Origin: Acidisoma sp. PAMC 29798
GTDB taxonomy: Bacteria; Pseudomonadota; Alphaproteobacteria; Acetobacterales; Acetobacteraceae
DNA length: 64,000 bases
Reading direction: 5' to 3'
Assembly (NCBI RefSeq): GCF_030252425.1
Contig: NZ_CP126996.1
Span: 62,001 to 126,000, forward strand
The translations under genes were made by a program, and so were the position numbers. The stretch's first letter is position 1. Each line of letters starts with the position of its first letter. A model generated the notes under the pieces. That model was not told the DNA's origin and did not search any database. It worked only from the letters and a program-made list of their open reading frames with translations. This document shows, in pieces, positions 46,010 to 54,974 of the stretch.

Positions 46010-47158
46010 TTAACGCACTGTGACTTCGGGAATCACGGACATGCCTGGTGCGAGAGGATAATTATGCCAGTCATCACCATCAAAAACAATTTTTACAGGC
46101 ACCCTTTGCACGACCTTCACGTAATTTCCGGTCGCGTTTTCGGCCGGCAGCGTACTGAAAAACGATCCCGTGCCGCGTTGTAGACTTTCTATATGGCCGT
46201 GCAGAGGGTGGCCCGGATAGGCATCGACTGTTACGGTGACTAGCTGCCCAACTCGCATGTGCGTGAGCTGTGTTTCCTTGAAATTTGCTGTCACCCAGAC
46301 CCTGCTGGGGACAATGGCTAACAAAGCCTGTCCTGGCATTACATAATTGCCGACATCGACCGAACGCTGCGTAATTCGTCCTGCCACCGGTGCGCAGATA
46401 TGAGTATAACTAAGCTGAAGCTCAGCATTTTTGACCGATTCGGCGGCTTGACGTGACGAAGCATCGGCCGCGTCAATTTTGGCTTGTTGGGCAGCCAGTT
46501 GGGCCTGCCCTGCATTGACCGCCTGGCGTGCACTCTCCAATTTTGCGTTCATACCCAACGCTGTCGCCTTGCTTTGATCAAACTGCTGGCGAGAGATCGC
46601 ATCCGGGCTGCTCGCTTCATAGCGAGCCAGGTCCTGCCGCGCCTGCGTGGCATCGGCCTGGGCCACCAGAACCTGGGCATTATCCTCATTCAAATCCGCT
46701 TGCATAGCTTGCAGGTCGGCGCGCGCCTGTGCGGCCTGTGCGGCGGCGTTGGCGGCGTTGGCCTGCGCTTGGCCCAGGCTCACTTCATAATCACGCGGGT
46801 CGAGTTCGAGGATGGGTTGCCCGGCTTTCACTTGGTCATTGTCGCCCACCAGAAGGGCCACCACCGGGCCACTCACGCGCGACGCCACTTTGCTTTGGAA
46901 ACCGTCGATGAAGGCATCGTCGGTACTCTCAAACTGCCTTGCATGGAGCCAGTAGCAGAAACCGAGGACGACAAGTGTGCACACAACCAGCAGAACGCCC
47001 CCCGCAATCACAAGACGCTTGCGTTTGGAGGGTGGTGGTTTGCTCACGGCAGGATCGCCTACCCCTGTTTCGATTTCCGTGGCAGGCCCGTGCAAGCTCT
47101 GCTCACCTGTGGCATCGCCGGGGGTTTTAAACCGCTGCTGCTGTCCTGCACCGTCCAT
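46010..47158 (-). CDS. emrA: EmrA-type membrane fusion protein (HlyD family)
   Basis: A 382-residue periplasmic adaptor. One N-terminal transmembrane helix (LVIAGGVLLVVCTLVVLGFC) anchors it. The lipoyl halves are around SKVASRVSGPVVALLVGDND and VDVGNYVMPGQALLAIVP, separated by a long Ala/Gln-rich coiled coil (about residues 115-240). The C-terminal VQRVPVKIVFDG is typical of EmrA. It is the first gene of the pump operon and diverges from tetR. Confidence 0.93.
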   Translation of the reverse strand: MDGAGQQQRFKTPGDATGEQSLHGPATEIETGVGDPAVSKPPPSKRKRLVIAGGVLLVVCTLVVLGFCYWLHARQFESTDDAFIDGFQSKVASRVSGPVVALLVGDNDQVKAGQPILELDPRDYEVSLGQAQANAANAAAQAAQARADLQAMQADLNEDNAQVLVAQADATQARQDLARYEASSPDAISRQQFDQSKATALGMNAKLESARQAVNAGQAQLAAQQAKIDAADASSRQAAESVKNAELQLSYTHICAPVAGRITQRSVDVGNYVMPGQALLAIVPSRVWVTANFKETQLTHMRVGQLVTVTVDAYPGHPLHGHIESLQRGTGSFFSTLPAENATGNYVKVVQRVPVKIVFDGDDWHNYPLAPGMSVIPEVTVR

Positions 47159-47220
47159 ATTAAGCTCCTGGCTGAAACCGCCCTGCTCACATTATGGGTA
47201 GCCATTCCCACAAGTCAACA

Positions 47221-47234
47221 GAACGGCTACGTTC
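47221..47234. promoter_or_regulatory. Candidate TetR-family operator
   Basis: GAACGGCTACGTTC is a palindrome (5-bp arms, 4-bp centre) in the 167-bp space between emrA and the divergent tetR gene. The position suits a shared operator; there is no direct evidence of binding. Confidence 0.35.
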
Positions 47235-47325
47235 AGTTCCTATTAAATTCCAAATCTGTTTTGCCGGTAGGTGGATTGGGCGATTTGCGATATAAAGTTC
47301 GTAATGAAAGGCGCGTGCAAACAAA

Positions 47326-48006
47326 ATGCCTACACGAAACCGTTTTTCTGCCTCTTCGGCGCCCCAAACTAGGACTCCGCGCGTTGGCCGCCCGCCGAAC
47401 ACGGAAACCGGGGAGGTTGAGGCGCGCATACTGGACGCCGCGACGGCTTTGTTTATGGAACAGGGTTATGAAGGTGTCAGCTTTGAGCAAATTTCCTCGA
47501 TGGCTCATGCAGGTAAGGCCACGATCTACGCGCGATATGTTAATAAGGAGGCTTTGTTCAGAGCGGTAATCCGGCGTAGCATTGATAAGCGATTGGCGCT
47601 GGCTGAAACTGCGGTCGGGACGATCGAAAGCGGTGACAGGCTGACTCAGACCACATTGTTTTTGCTAGACAGGATGTTAACGGCGGAGGCCGTCTCTCTA
47701 ACCCGCGTGGTCATTGGCGAAGCACCGCGCTTTCCGTCACTGGCTCGATTGGTTGACGAGTTTGGTCGGCAGCGCGCCGTTGAGATTATTTATCGGGTTC
47801 TGGCCGCCGAACACCAATCGGGAGTTATCTCTGACGCAAATGTAGATCGGCTTCCTGATAAAGAAACGGCGAGCCGGTTTCTAGAACAGTTATATCCACC
47901 CTTGATTTTAAGGGCTTTGATCGGTGAGAATATCGATACAATCAGAAGTGAAATTCCGCGGCGCGTATTGAACACGGTAATACGATTTCGCAGTATGCGA
48001 ACCTAG
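47326..48006 (+). CDS. TetR-family transcriptional regulator of the efflux operon
   Basis: A 226-residue regulator. After a basic leader (RTPRVGRPPNTETGEVEARI) comes the TetR helix-turn-helix: LDAATALFMEQGYEGVSFEQ with ISSMAHAGKATIYARYVNKE and ALFRAVI. The C-terminal ligand domain is AefR-like (VVIGEAPRFPSLARLVDEFG). It is divergent from emrA and probably represses the pump until a substrate binds. Intact. An IS3 remnant begins just after its stop. Confidence 0.92.
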   Translation: MPTRNRFSASSAPQTRTPRVGRPPNTETGEVEARILDAATALFMEQGYEGVSFEQISSMAHAGKATIYARYVNKEALFRAVIRRSIDKRLALAETAVGTIESGDRLTQTTLFLLDRMLTAEAVSLTRVVIGEAPRFPSLARLVDEFGRQRAVEIIYRVLAAEHQSGVISDANVDRLPDKETASRFLEQLYPPLILRALIGENIDTIRSEIPRRVLNTVIRFRSMRT

Positions 48007-48014
48007 AAAATCGG

Positions 48015-48309
48015 CTATGTTAGCCTTAAAGCGAATGCACGTCTCGCTCACCCCAAACGTCCGGCACGCCAACGCAATGCTGGCACCCCGCCTCGCCACA
48101 GCAACTCCGGCCATCTCGCGGCGTTGAGATGGCCGGTCTATTTTTTCCCAGAGCCTTCTTGAGTAGCTCATTTTGCATGCTCAGCTCGGCAAACATCCTC
48201 TTTAGACGGCGGTTCTCGTCCTCCATGGCCTTCATTGCTTCGTTCAGGTCGGAGATATCGTCAACTGGTGGCAGGTTGGTCAGCAAAGAGCAGGCATCAC
48301 CGCCGGGCT
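48015..48309 (-). pseudogene. IS3-family remnant (OrfA end and OrfB start)
   Basis: One minus frame gives EDENRRLKRMFAELSMQNEL followed by LLKKALGKN, the coiled-coil end of an IS3 OrfA. An overlapping frame reads PSQRREMAGVAVARRGASIA and LACRTFGVSETC, the beginning of the matching OrfB. Both stop at unrelated sequence near 48015, and the other side is interrupted by the complete IS3 at 48313. The remnant belongs to a different IS3 subgroup from that element. Confidence 0.65.
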
Positions 48310-48343
48310 GATTGAGCTGCTGCCGGTTTAGTGGACACGCACC

Positions 48344-49204
48344 TTAGCCTGACGCTTTGTTCCGCTCGAATTCCATAGGGCTGAGATAGCCGATGGTCGA
48401 GTGGCGTCGGCGTAAATTATAGAACCGTTCGATGTAGTCGAATACGTCGGCTCGAGCCTGGTCCCTCGTGCGATATACCTTGCGGGCTGTTCGCTCAGTT
48501 TTCAGCGAGGAGAAGAAGCTCTCCATTGCCGCATTGTCCCAGACATTCCCTGACCGACTCATGCTGCAACTAACGTTATGATCTGCCAAGAGCTTCTGGA
48601 ACTGTTCACTGCTGTACTGGCTTCCCTGGTCCGAATGATGCAGCAACGCATCTGGTTTGCCGCGGCGCCAGATCGCCATCATTAACGCGTCGGCCACAAA
48701 CTGAGCTGTCATTGTGACGCTCATCGACCAGCCCACGACACGACGCGAGAAAAGGTCAATGACGGCAGCCACGTAGAGCCAACCTTCTGCCGTCCAAAGA
48801 TAGGTGAAGTCGGCGATCCACTTCTGGTTCGGTGCTGTAGCTACGAATTGGCGGTCCAGCACGTTGGCAGCCGCCTCGTTCCGCTCGCCCTTGTCGGATG
48901 GCAGGCCTCTGCGGCGCGGTCGGGCCCGTAAGGCTTGCTCGCGCATGAGCCGCTCAATGCGGTGCAAGCCACACACGTCACCCTCGGCCAGGACGTCATG
49001 CCAGACGCGCCGGGCGCCATAGGTCCGGTCGCTGCCGACGAAGCTGGCCTTGACGTGCGCGCCGAGAATTTCGTCGCTGCGTGCCCGAGCGCTGGGCGAT
49101 CGGGTGAGCCAGGCGTGGAATCCACTGCGTGAGACACCGAGCGCCTCGCAAAGCCACCGCACCGGCCAAATCCCTCGATGCTTCGCCACGAAGCCGAATT
49201 TCAT
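48344..49204 (-). CDS. IS3-family transposase OrfB
   Basis: A 286-residue rve-type transposase from ATG 49204 (MKFGFVAKHRG). The HTH_21 region (WPVRWLCEALGVSRSGFHAW) is followed by the catalytic core: KWIADFTYLWTAEGWLYVAA (first Asp), DALLHHSDQGSQYSSEQF (second Asp) and NAAMESFFSSLKTE (Glu). It ends YLSPMEFERNKASG. Normally produced as an OrfAB fusion by -1 slipping on an A7 run near 49221-49227. Confidence 0.9.
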   Translation of the reverse strand: MKFGFVAKHRGIWPVRWLCEALGVSRSGFHAWLTRSPSARARSDEILGAHVKASFVGSDRTYGARRVWHDVLAEGDVCGLHRIERLMREQALRARPRRRGLPSDKGERNEAAANVLDRQFVATAPNQKWIADFTYLWTAEGWLYVAAVIDLFSRRVVGWSMSVTMTAQFVADALMMAIWRRGKPDALLHHSDQGSQYSSEQFQKLLADHNVSCSMSRSGNVWDNAAMESFFSSLKTERTARKVYRTRDQARADVFDYIERFYNLRRRHSTIGYLSPMEFERNKASG

Positions 49205-49232
49205 ATCGACTCCCTCGCGAAGTAGGCTTTTT

Positions 49233-49490
49233 TTAGGATATAGTGCTCCGCCTTGAGCTTGCGACCTCACGCCGCAGACGATCTATCTCCTGCTGATCCG
49301 GCTTGAGCTGGCCCTGGCCCGGAAACGCCTGCCCAGGATCCGAGGTAACCTCCTTGATCCATCGTCGCAGAATGCTTTCGCCCACATCCAGGTCCCGGCT
49401 GGCCTGCACCAATGAAATCCCACGTTCATTAACTAGCCGGACCGCCTCCAGCTTGAACTCCCGGCTGAACTGTCGTCGCGTCATTTGCAT
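49233..49490 (-). pseudogene. IS3-family OrfA with a 1-bp deletion
   Basis: The product begins MQMTRRQFSREFKLEAVRLV and has the IS3 OrfA helix-turn-helix (ISLVQASRDLDVGESILRRW). Near its end the expected leucine-zipper codons become REVASSRRSTIS and a stop. Inserting one A at about 49264 would restore REVAKLKAEHYILKKAYFA. The reading phase needed for OrfAB production is therefore disturbed. Confidence 0.7.
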
Positions 49491-49726
49491 CCTCCAATCT
49501 CGCGAAACACCTTAATCTCGGTGTCCACCAAACCGGCAGCAGCTCAGATAGCGGGGGTGCAATCAGCGACCGGAGTGCCGCTCATCGTGACAAGTCGTGG
49601 GCCTGGCCGGGAAAATGCGAGCTTTTCTTTATTCCCGCCAGCGGCAATTGAGATGTGCTTGGCGGGCAGCGATTTAGCCGGCGCCCACGACCTAGTCGGC
49701 AGTCGAACCGCTCCCTAGAGGGTGTT

Positions 49727-49909
49727 ATGAACCTGCGGCTCCTCTACGAGCAGACCTCGGTGATCGTAACTACGAACCTCGCCTTCGGCGAGTGGCCGAG
49801 CATGTTCGGCGACGCCAAGATGACCACGGCCCTACTCGACCGCCTGACCCACCACTGCGACATCGTCGAGACCGGCAACGAGAGCTGGCGCCTCAAGAAC
49901 TGCGCCTGA
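49727..49909 (+). pseudogene. IstB C-terminal fragment of an IS21 remnant
   Basis: The 60 residues from 49727 include [40 protein letters not shown] and ETGNESWRL, the C-terminal end of IS21 IstB. Everything upstream is missing. Downstream DNA to about 50022, and TGTCAATCGGCGTG at 51693 on the minus strand, look like the matching IS21 end, interrupted by the ISL3 element. The 180 bp before the fragment (49547-49726) hold nothing recognisable. Confidence 0.75.
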
Positions 49910-50022
49910 GTTCTCCCCCCTCCACCAGAAATCGACACCGCATTGATGTGCAACCCTTCGCCTACGGCTCAGGAGCGCACACCAATACAGCGGCGTCAGC
50001 AGAACAAGTGGGGTCCTTTTTG

Positions 50023-51673
50023 GGCTCTGACTCACTTTTGATTGAATGGGGTGCTGTCTGGCTCGGATCATCGAGGGAGTTCGTTACCATACCCCAAATT
50101 TTTCGCGCCACTGCTCTCGTTCCACGCGGTTTCGTCGTCGATGAGGTCACGAGCGATGGCGCGAGCGCGCTGATCACCGTGCGCTCTGTTCAAACCGCGA
50201 GCGTCTGTCCTGGGTGTGGAACGCAATCCGGCAGTGTTCATAGCCGATATCATCGGTGCTTGGCGGACCTGCCGATCGCTGGGCGTCCGGTTCGCCTCAG
50301 GGTGCGAGCGCGTCGGTTCTATTGTCGGACCGTTCTATGCGGGCGGCGTGTGTTCGCCGAGCGCTTCGACGATGACGTGCTAGTCCCGTGGGCACGCAGA
50401 ACGGCGCGTCTCGATCATATTGTCCATCATCTTGGTCTGGCACTGGGCGGCCGACCGGCGGCCAGCTTTGCGCGTCGGCTCATGGTGCCGGTCAGCAGGG
50501 ATACGTTGCTGCGGGTCATCCGCCGACGCGGCAGTCCGCCTTTTGTGCGGCCGACCGTCATCGGGATCGACGACTGGGCGTGGCGGCGCAATCACCGCTA
50601 CGGAACGCTGATCTGTGATTTGGAGCGGCGGCGAACGATCGCGCTTCTGCCTGATCGTGAGCCCGCGACAGCAAGGGAATGGCTGTCGCAGCAGCCGCAG
50701 ATCGCAGTGGTTGCGCGCGATCGTGGCGGGGCATACGCCCTCGCCACGGCCAAAGCGTTGCCCGATGCGACCCAGGTTGCCGACCGCTGGCACCTTATGG
50801 AAAATGCGAGCCGCGCCTTTCTCGATGCGGTCCGAAAGTCGATACGTCAGATCCGCTCTGTGATCGGCGCGGCCACGATCAACCCCAGCCTGCTCACCGC
50901 TGCCGAACGGATCCAATACGAAGGCTATCTCCGCCGAGAAGAAGACAACGCCGCCATTCTCTGCCTGGCCAAGGACGGGATCGCGATCAAGGAGATCATG
51001 CGCCGAACCGGATACAGCCGCGGCCTCGTCCGGCGGATCTTGCGTGGACAGCGCTCCGATATCTTCCGCATGCGGGAGAGCTCGCTCGAGCTGTATCTGC
51101 CTTGGCTTGACGAGCGCTGGGCCGCTGGTGATCGCAACGCAGCTGCACTTTGGCGGCTGCTGAAGCAGAAGGGTTTTCGCGGTTGCATGCGCGTCGTCAG
51201 CGAATGGGCCACGCGTCGGCGCCAAGAGGACAAAACAGATAACGCGCCGAGCCGAACACCTGCGGCACGAACCATTGCGCGGTTGCTGACCATCAGTCGC
51301 GATCAGCTGTCGCGGTCCGAAGCGGTCACGGTGGCCGCCATCGAGGCCGGTGTGCCGCTCCTCGTGCAAGCACGCAAGATCGTTGCCGGTTTTCAAGCGA
51401 TGGTGCGCAAGCGATGCCTGGACATGCTCGACCCATGGTTAGAGCGGGCGCAACCGAGCCTCGTCATGTCGTTCGCCAACGGCGTCCTCAGGGACAAAGC
51501 GGCTGTCACCGCTGCGATCACATCGGCCTGGTCAAACGGACAGACCGAGGGTCAGATCACAAAGCTGAAGCTCGTCAAACGCCAGATGTATGGTCGAGGG
51601 AAGCTCGATCTCCTTCAGGCGCGCGTTATTGGCCCCTATGAGCTCGACATCCACCAAAAGTGAGTCAGAGCCC
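50023..51673 (+). mobile_element. ISL3-family insertion sequence, copy B
   Basis: About 1.65 kb with inverted ends GGCTCTGACTCAC at both sides. The flanking octamers CCTTTTTG (left) and CCCTTTTG (right) are nearly the same and may be an 8-bp target duplication with one change. It lies inside the terminal region of an IS21 remnant. Nearly identical to copy A at 22086-23737, opposite orientation. Confidence 0.82.
50038..51663 (+). CDS. ISL3-family transposase, copy B
   Basis: Same protein as copy A with about a dozen substitutions: zinc finger CPGCGTQSGSVHSRYHR, catalytic VIGIDDWAWRRNHRYGT and WSNGQTEGQITKLKLVKRQM. The codon that is ATG in copy A (MPQTF) is ATA here (IPQIF), and the GTG used upstream in copy A is GTC. 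The nearest start is TTG 50038; the frame is open further upstream to 49792 through the IS21 remnant. Translation initiation is therefore uncertain. Confidence 0.8.
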   Translation: MIEWGAVWLGSSREFVTIPQIFRATALVPRGFVVDEVTSDGASALITVRSVQTASVCPGCGTQSGSVHSRYHRCLADLPIAGRPVRLRVRARRFYCRTVLCGRRVFAERFDDDVLVPWARRTARLDHIVHHLGLALGGRPAASFARRLMVPVSRDTLLRVIRRRGSPPFVRPTVIGIDDWAWRRNHRYGTLICDLERRRTIALLPDREPATAREWLSQQPQIAVVARDRGGAYALATAKALPDATQVADRWHLMENASRAFLDAVRKSIRQIRSVIGAATINPSLLTAAERIQYEGYLRREEDNAAILCLAKDGIAIKEIMRRTGYSRGLVRRILRGQRSDIFRMRESSLELYLPWLDERWAAGDRNAAALWRLLKQKGFRGCMRVVSEWATRRRQEDKTDNAPSRTPAARTIARLLTISRDQLSRSEAVTVAAIEAGVPLLVQARKIVAGFQAMVRKRCLDMLDPWLERAQPSLVMSFANGVLRDKAAVTAAITSAWSNGQTEGQITKLKLVKRQMYGRGKLDLLQARVIGPYELDIHQK

Positions 51674-51722
51674 CTTTTGCACGCCGATTGACATTCCCAC
51701 CGCTCGGCGCTGACCTATTCGG

Positions 51723-52232
51723 TCAGGGACCAAAGGCATCCAACTCTCCAATATGACGCAGGACGATACGGTGGGTTTCCGCGGCAAAGGCCCGGAGTTT
51801 CGGGTCGCTGCCGGATTTTGCCTCCACGGCGAAGGCGGCGCCGTCCTTTACATGGATGACTTTCATTTCGGCTAGGTACGCAGCGTCGAAGGCGCGGCCA
51901 GATGTGCCTCTCAGGCTATCGAGTTCGTGCTGGAACTCGGCGTTCAAAGTGTCTGGGAAGGTGACTCCTGCCGCGGTGGCGATCGTCTTGAGCTTCGCGC
52001 CAACCAGAGTGTGGTCATGCGCTTCGGTCGCTCCCTGGTCCCGTATGTCCTGGGTGTTACCCTGAGCAGCCCCCGCTTCTCCGGCCGCGACCTCGAACAT
52101 GCCCCCCTGGCTCACCTTCGCAATGAAGGTTCGGTCCTCTGACGAGACCATATTTGCCGCATGGGCGCAGTTTAGGCTGAACATGGCGGATAGGAGCAGT
52201 GCCGGGAAAATATATCGCAAAGCGACCTCCAT
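51723..52232 (-). CDS. Secreted DUF4142-domain protein
   Basis: A 169-residue protein with a clear signal peptide (hydrophobic FPALLLSAMFSLNCAHA, cleavage after AHA near residue 26). The mature part fits DUF4142: DRTFIAKVSQGGMFEVAAGE, then HDHTLVGAKLKTIATAAGV and a helical C-terminal half. Such four-helix periplasmic proteins are common in alphaproteobacteria and have no settled function. No obvious operon partner. Confidence 0.85.
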   Translation of the reverse strand: MEVALRYIFPALLLSAMFSLNCAHAANMVSSEDRTFIAKVSQGGMFEVAAGEAGAAQGNTQDIRDQGATEAHDHTLVGAKLKTIATAAGVTFPDTLNAEFQHELDSLRGTSGRAFDAAYLAEMKVIHVKDGAAFAVEAKSGSDPKLRAFAAETHRIVLRHIGELDAFGP

Positions 52233-52399
52233 AGGTTTTTCGCGTCACTTATCTGGTCACGAATGCCGCTGCGCCTACCCTCCGCGATATCCACAAATAT
52301 CGGAAGGCGGCCGCTGCCGGAGGGATACGGCGCTATCCATGCAGGCACGGCTCCAATCTAGCCGCTCTGCCTGATGGAGACGCGTCAGATTGGCCCGCC

Positions 52400-52675
52400 T
52401 CATAATCGCCACTCCAGGCAGCTTGTGACGGAGGTCGCGACGACGCTGGTGACGAGGGTGGTGGCCGCGATGAGGGCGACGGTATTGAGCAGTAACTGCG
52501 CGACCAGCGGGCGAAACAGCAGCAGACGTGCATCGGAAAAGCCGACGTCGAGTGCGAGGCCGCCTGTCCAGACGATGGGAACCAGAACGAGCAGACCCGC
52601 GAGGAGACCGGCCGCCAGGAGGGCGGCCGGGGGACGACGCGTCGGTGTCCAACGCACGCGAAGACGACCGGAAGT
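52400..52675 (-). pseudogene. Iron ABC transporter permease (FbpB-like), N-terminal fragment
   Basis: Directly downstream of the iron-binding protein, the frame gives RLRVRWTPTRRPP, two transmembrane segments (ALLAAGLLAGLLVLVPIVW and LLLNTVALIAATTLVTSVVA) and GFSDARLLLFRPLVAQ, the start of FbpB/ThiP-type permeases. It then ends at SCLEWRL; the family is normally 500 or more residues. Only the N-terminal fifth survives. The true start is probably the GTG near 52657. Confidence 0.6.
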
Positions 52676-52679
52676 GACC

Positions 52680-53711
52680 TTAGATGAGCCCTGCCTCACG
52701 GAGGAGTTGTGCGGCCGGGCGGTCGTCACCCAGCTTTTCGAGGGAGATCGCCGGAGGCTGGAGTTGGGCGCGGGGCTTCATCATCGGATTGACCGGCACG
52801 CCCTCGGCCAGCGGATACTCGAAATCGACGTCCGAGGACGCGAGCATGGTCTGGGTCGGCTTTGAGACCAGGAAGGCGAGGAATTTCTGCGCAGCGTCCT
52901 TGTTTTTGGAAGACGCCAAGATGGCAGCGCCCGAGATATTCACCAGCGCGCCGGCGTCGCCATTGGTGAAGTGATGGATTTGCGCATGGGACTTTGCCAC
53001 GCCCTGTTCGGTGACGAGCCGCGCCCAGTAATAGCTGTTGATAATGCCGGTCGCGACGGCGCCCCGATCGACCGCTGCGACGACGGCTTCGTCATCATCG
53101 AAGACCTGCGCATTGGCCTTCAGCCCCTGGAGCCATGCGAGCGTCGCGTCATGCCCCTTGAGGGCCAGGACGGCGCTGACCAGCGGCAGAAAGTCGCTGT
53201 CGCTCGGGGCGATGGCGATCTTGTTCTTCCACGCGGGCTTGGCGAGATCGAGCAGCGACACCGGTAAGGCGCTGTCCTGGATCAAGGCCGGATTGAATGT
53301 CAGCACATTCTCCCGCGCCAGGACCCCGACCCAGTTGCCACTTGGGGCGCTATCTGTGGGCGGCACAGCCGAAAGCGTGGACGGATTGACGGAGGTGAGC
53401 AGCTTCTTTTCATCGAGAAGCATCAGTTCCGGCGAATTTTCCGTCATGAAGACGTCTGCCGAAGAGGACGAACCTTCCTGGACGAGCTGGTTCGCAATGT
53501 CCGGCCCTTCACCTGCATGCGATTGGACCTGGATACCCGTCTGCTTCGTGAAGGCGGTGGTGAGCATGTCGATCACCTGCTCGTGCTGTGCCGAGTACAG
53601 GGTCAGCACCGGCGCATCGGCGGCGTGTACGGGTGTCGCGGAGGATAGGGTAAGGACGACGGCTGGCGCGCCGACGGCGAGCCAGTAGCGGGCCAGACTG
53701 GTTTTCAACAC
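52680..53711 (-). CDS. Periplasmic iron(III)-binding protein (FbpA/FutA-like)
   Basis: A 343-residue extracellular solute-binding protein. The signal peptide runs to about residue 30 (LAVGAPAVVLTLSSATPVHA). The mature protein starts VLTLYSAQHEQVIDMLTTAF and has GEGPDIANQLVQEGSSSSAD, VFMTENSPEL and INSYYWARLV; the paired Tyr residues are the iron ligands in this family. The companion permease is truncated just downstream and no ATPase gene follows, so the importer is incomplete here. Confidence 0.85.
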   Translation of the reverse strand: MLKTSLARYWLAVGAPAVVLTLSSATPVHAADAPVLTLYSAQHEQVIDMLTTAFTKQTGIQVQSHAGEGPDIANQLVQEGSSSSADVFMTENSPELMLLDEKKLLTSVNPSTLSAVPPTDSAPSGNWVGVLARENVLTFNPALIQDSALPVSLLDLAKPAWKNKIAIAPSDSDFLPLVSAVLALKGHDATLAWLQGLKANAQVFDDDEAVVAAVDRGAVATGIINSYYWARLVTEQGVAKSHAQIHHFTNGDAGALVNISGAAILASSKNKDAAQKFLAFLVSKPTQTMLASSDVDFEYPLAEGVPVNPMMKPRAQLQPPAISLEKLGDDRPAAQLLREAGLI

Positions 53712-53912
53712 GGGAGAGATCCGTTAGCCAGGCTAGTCGTCGCGAACGCATCTCGTTCGCAACGACCACCCTCTCTCGTCCGATCGTCAAAGATCGGCAC
53801 TGGCGCGCAAGGCGCGGATTGGGCGATCACTGGCTGTGCTTAAGGATGAGACGGTGATGGCCGATTGCCGATTGCCGCCTGGACGCAGCCTAATTGCCAA
53901 TGAGACCGCCCG

Positions 53913-54713
53913 TCAAAAGGCGGTGCCGCGGCCAAGCTGTGGAGGCGAATGGGGACTGACATCTCGTTTGCTGACCGACAGATACGCCACCAACATCACA
54001 ATGAAAAAGGTCAGGACCACGCAGACAAGACCTTGGCCATAGCCAAGGCCACCATGGCTTGCGGGCTTGCCAAACCAATCTGCGAAGGATGCGCCCAAGG
54101 GCCGCGTCATGACATAGGCAAACCAAAATGCGAAGATGTCGTTCCAGCCGAATTTCCAATAGCCGATGGCTGGGATGACAAACAAGATCGCGAACAGAAC
54201 GCCCGACAGCAGATTCCCAAGATGCAGACTACCGGCTGTCCAATCTCCAGCAGCTGTGCCGAAGGCAAAGCTCACGAAGACCGTAACCCAGTAAAACATC
54301 TCTCGACGTAATGTGAAAATACTGTGAACCGAAAGCGACTTCTCCACGGCATTCCACAGGATGAATGTCGCCGCCAGGAGAATTGCGAAGACGAGGGTAG
54401 ATACCGGATGCGGAACGCCGGCCTTGTGGACGAGGTCAGCCGCCATGGTGCCGAACACGCTGATCATGGCGACCACAAGCCAGTAACTCCAGGCGAGATA
54501 GCGTCGCAAGCTGAATTGGATTGCCAGCGCCGCGGCTAATCCAGCCGCACCCAAAGCCACTGCCTCGAGCGGACTGCGATGCACGGCATAATCGGAGGCC
54601 GCCTCGCCCATCGCGGTTGTCAGAAATTTGATGATCCAAAAATAGGCTGTGATGGCAGGAACTCTGGCGAACGCGCCCGCGCGGCTCTCGGATGACGACA
54701 CGACTGCACTCAT
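53913..54713 (-). CDS. COG4705 / DUF347-type membrane protein
   Basis: A 266-residue membrane protein from ATG 54713 with about seven to eight helices arranged as DUF347 repeats (PAITAYFWIIKFLTTAMGEA and ALGAAGLAAALAIQFSLRRY). Family marks include SIHSIF-like SVHSIFTLRREMFYW, FAFGTAAGDW and TRPLGASFADWFGKP. The function of COG4705 proteins is not established to my knowledge. A paralogue lies divergently at 54975. Confidence 0.8.
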   Translation of the reverse strand: MSAVVSSSESRAGAFARVPAITAYFWIIKFLTTAMGEAASDYAVHRSPLEAVALGAAGLAAALAIQFSLRRYLAWSYWLVVAMISVFGTMAADLVHKAGVPHPVSTLVFAILLAATFILWNAVEKSLSVHSIFTLRREMFYWVTVFVSFAFGTAAGDWTAGSLHLGNLLSGVLFAILFVIPAIGYWKFGWNDIFAFWFAYVMTRPLGASFADWFGKPASHGGLGYGQGLVCVVLTFFIVMLVAYLSVSKRDVSPHSPPQLGRGTAF

Positions 54714-54974
54714 CTTTCTGCCTCTCACTCTATCACCAGACGTTCATCGACCGTCGATCCGCTTGCCCGTCCGATGAGCGCCGGCAGCCGCTTGATCATG
54801 ATGGCCCGTGACGATGGTAGCGGGCCCACCTGTATCCGTCATCTCTAAGCACCAAGGTTGGCAATTCCCAATGTCCAGGTCAGGGTTACCCAACCTGCTG
54901 TCATGTAGATAGCCATTCTGCAAAGTGAGCCCGCGCAATGGCCGACAGGTCATCCGACGAGCCGGCCTTGCCGC

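Larger units (their letters stand above)
48313..49546 (-). mobile_element. IS3-family insertion sequence with 3-bp target duplication
   Basis: A 1234-bp element with ends TGAGCTGCTGCCGGTTTAGT and TGAGCTGCTGCCGGTTTGGT (right end reverse complement). It is flanked by the direct repeat GAT (48310-48312 and 49547-49549), showing a simple insertion here. It contains orfA and orfB on the minus strand. Confidence 0.92.
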
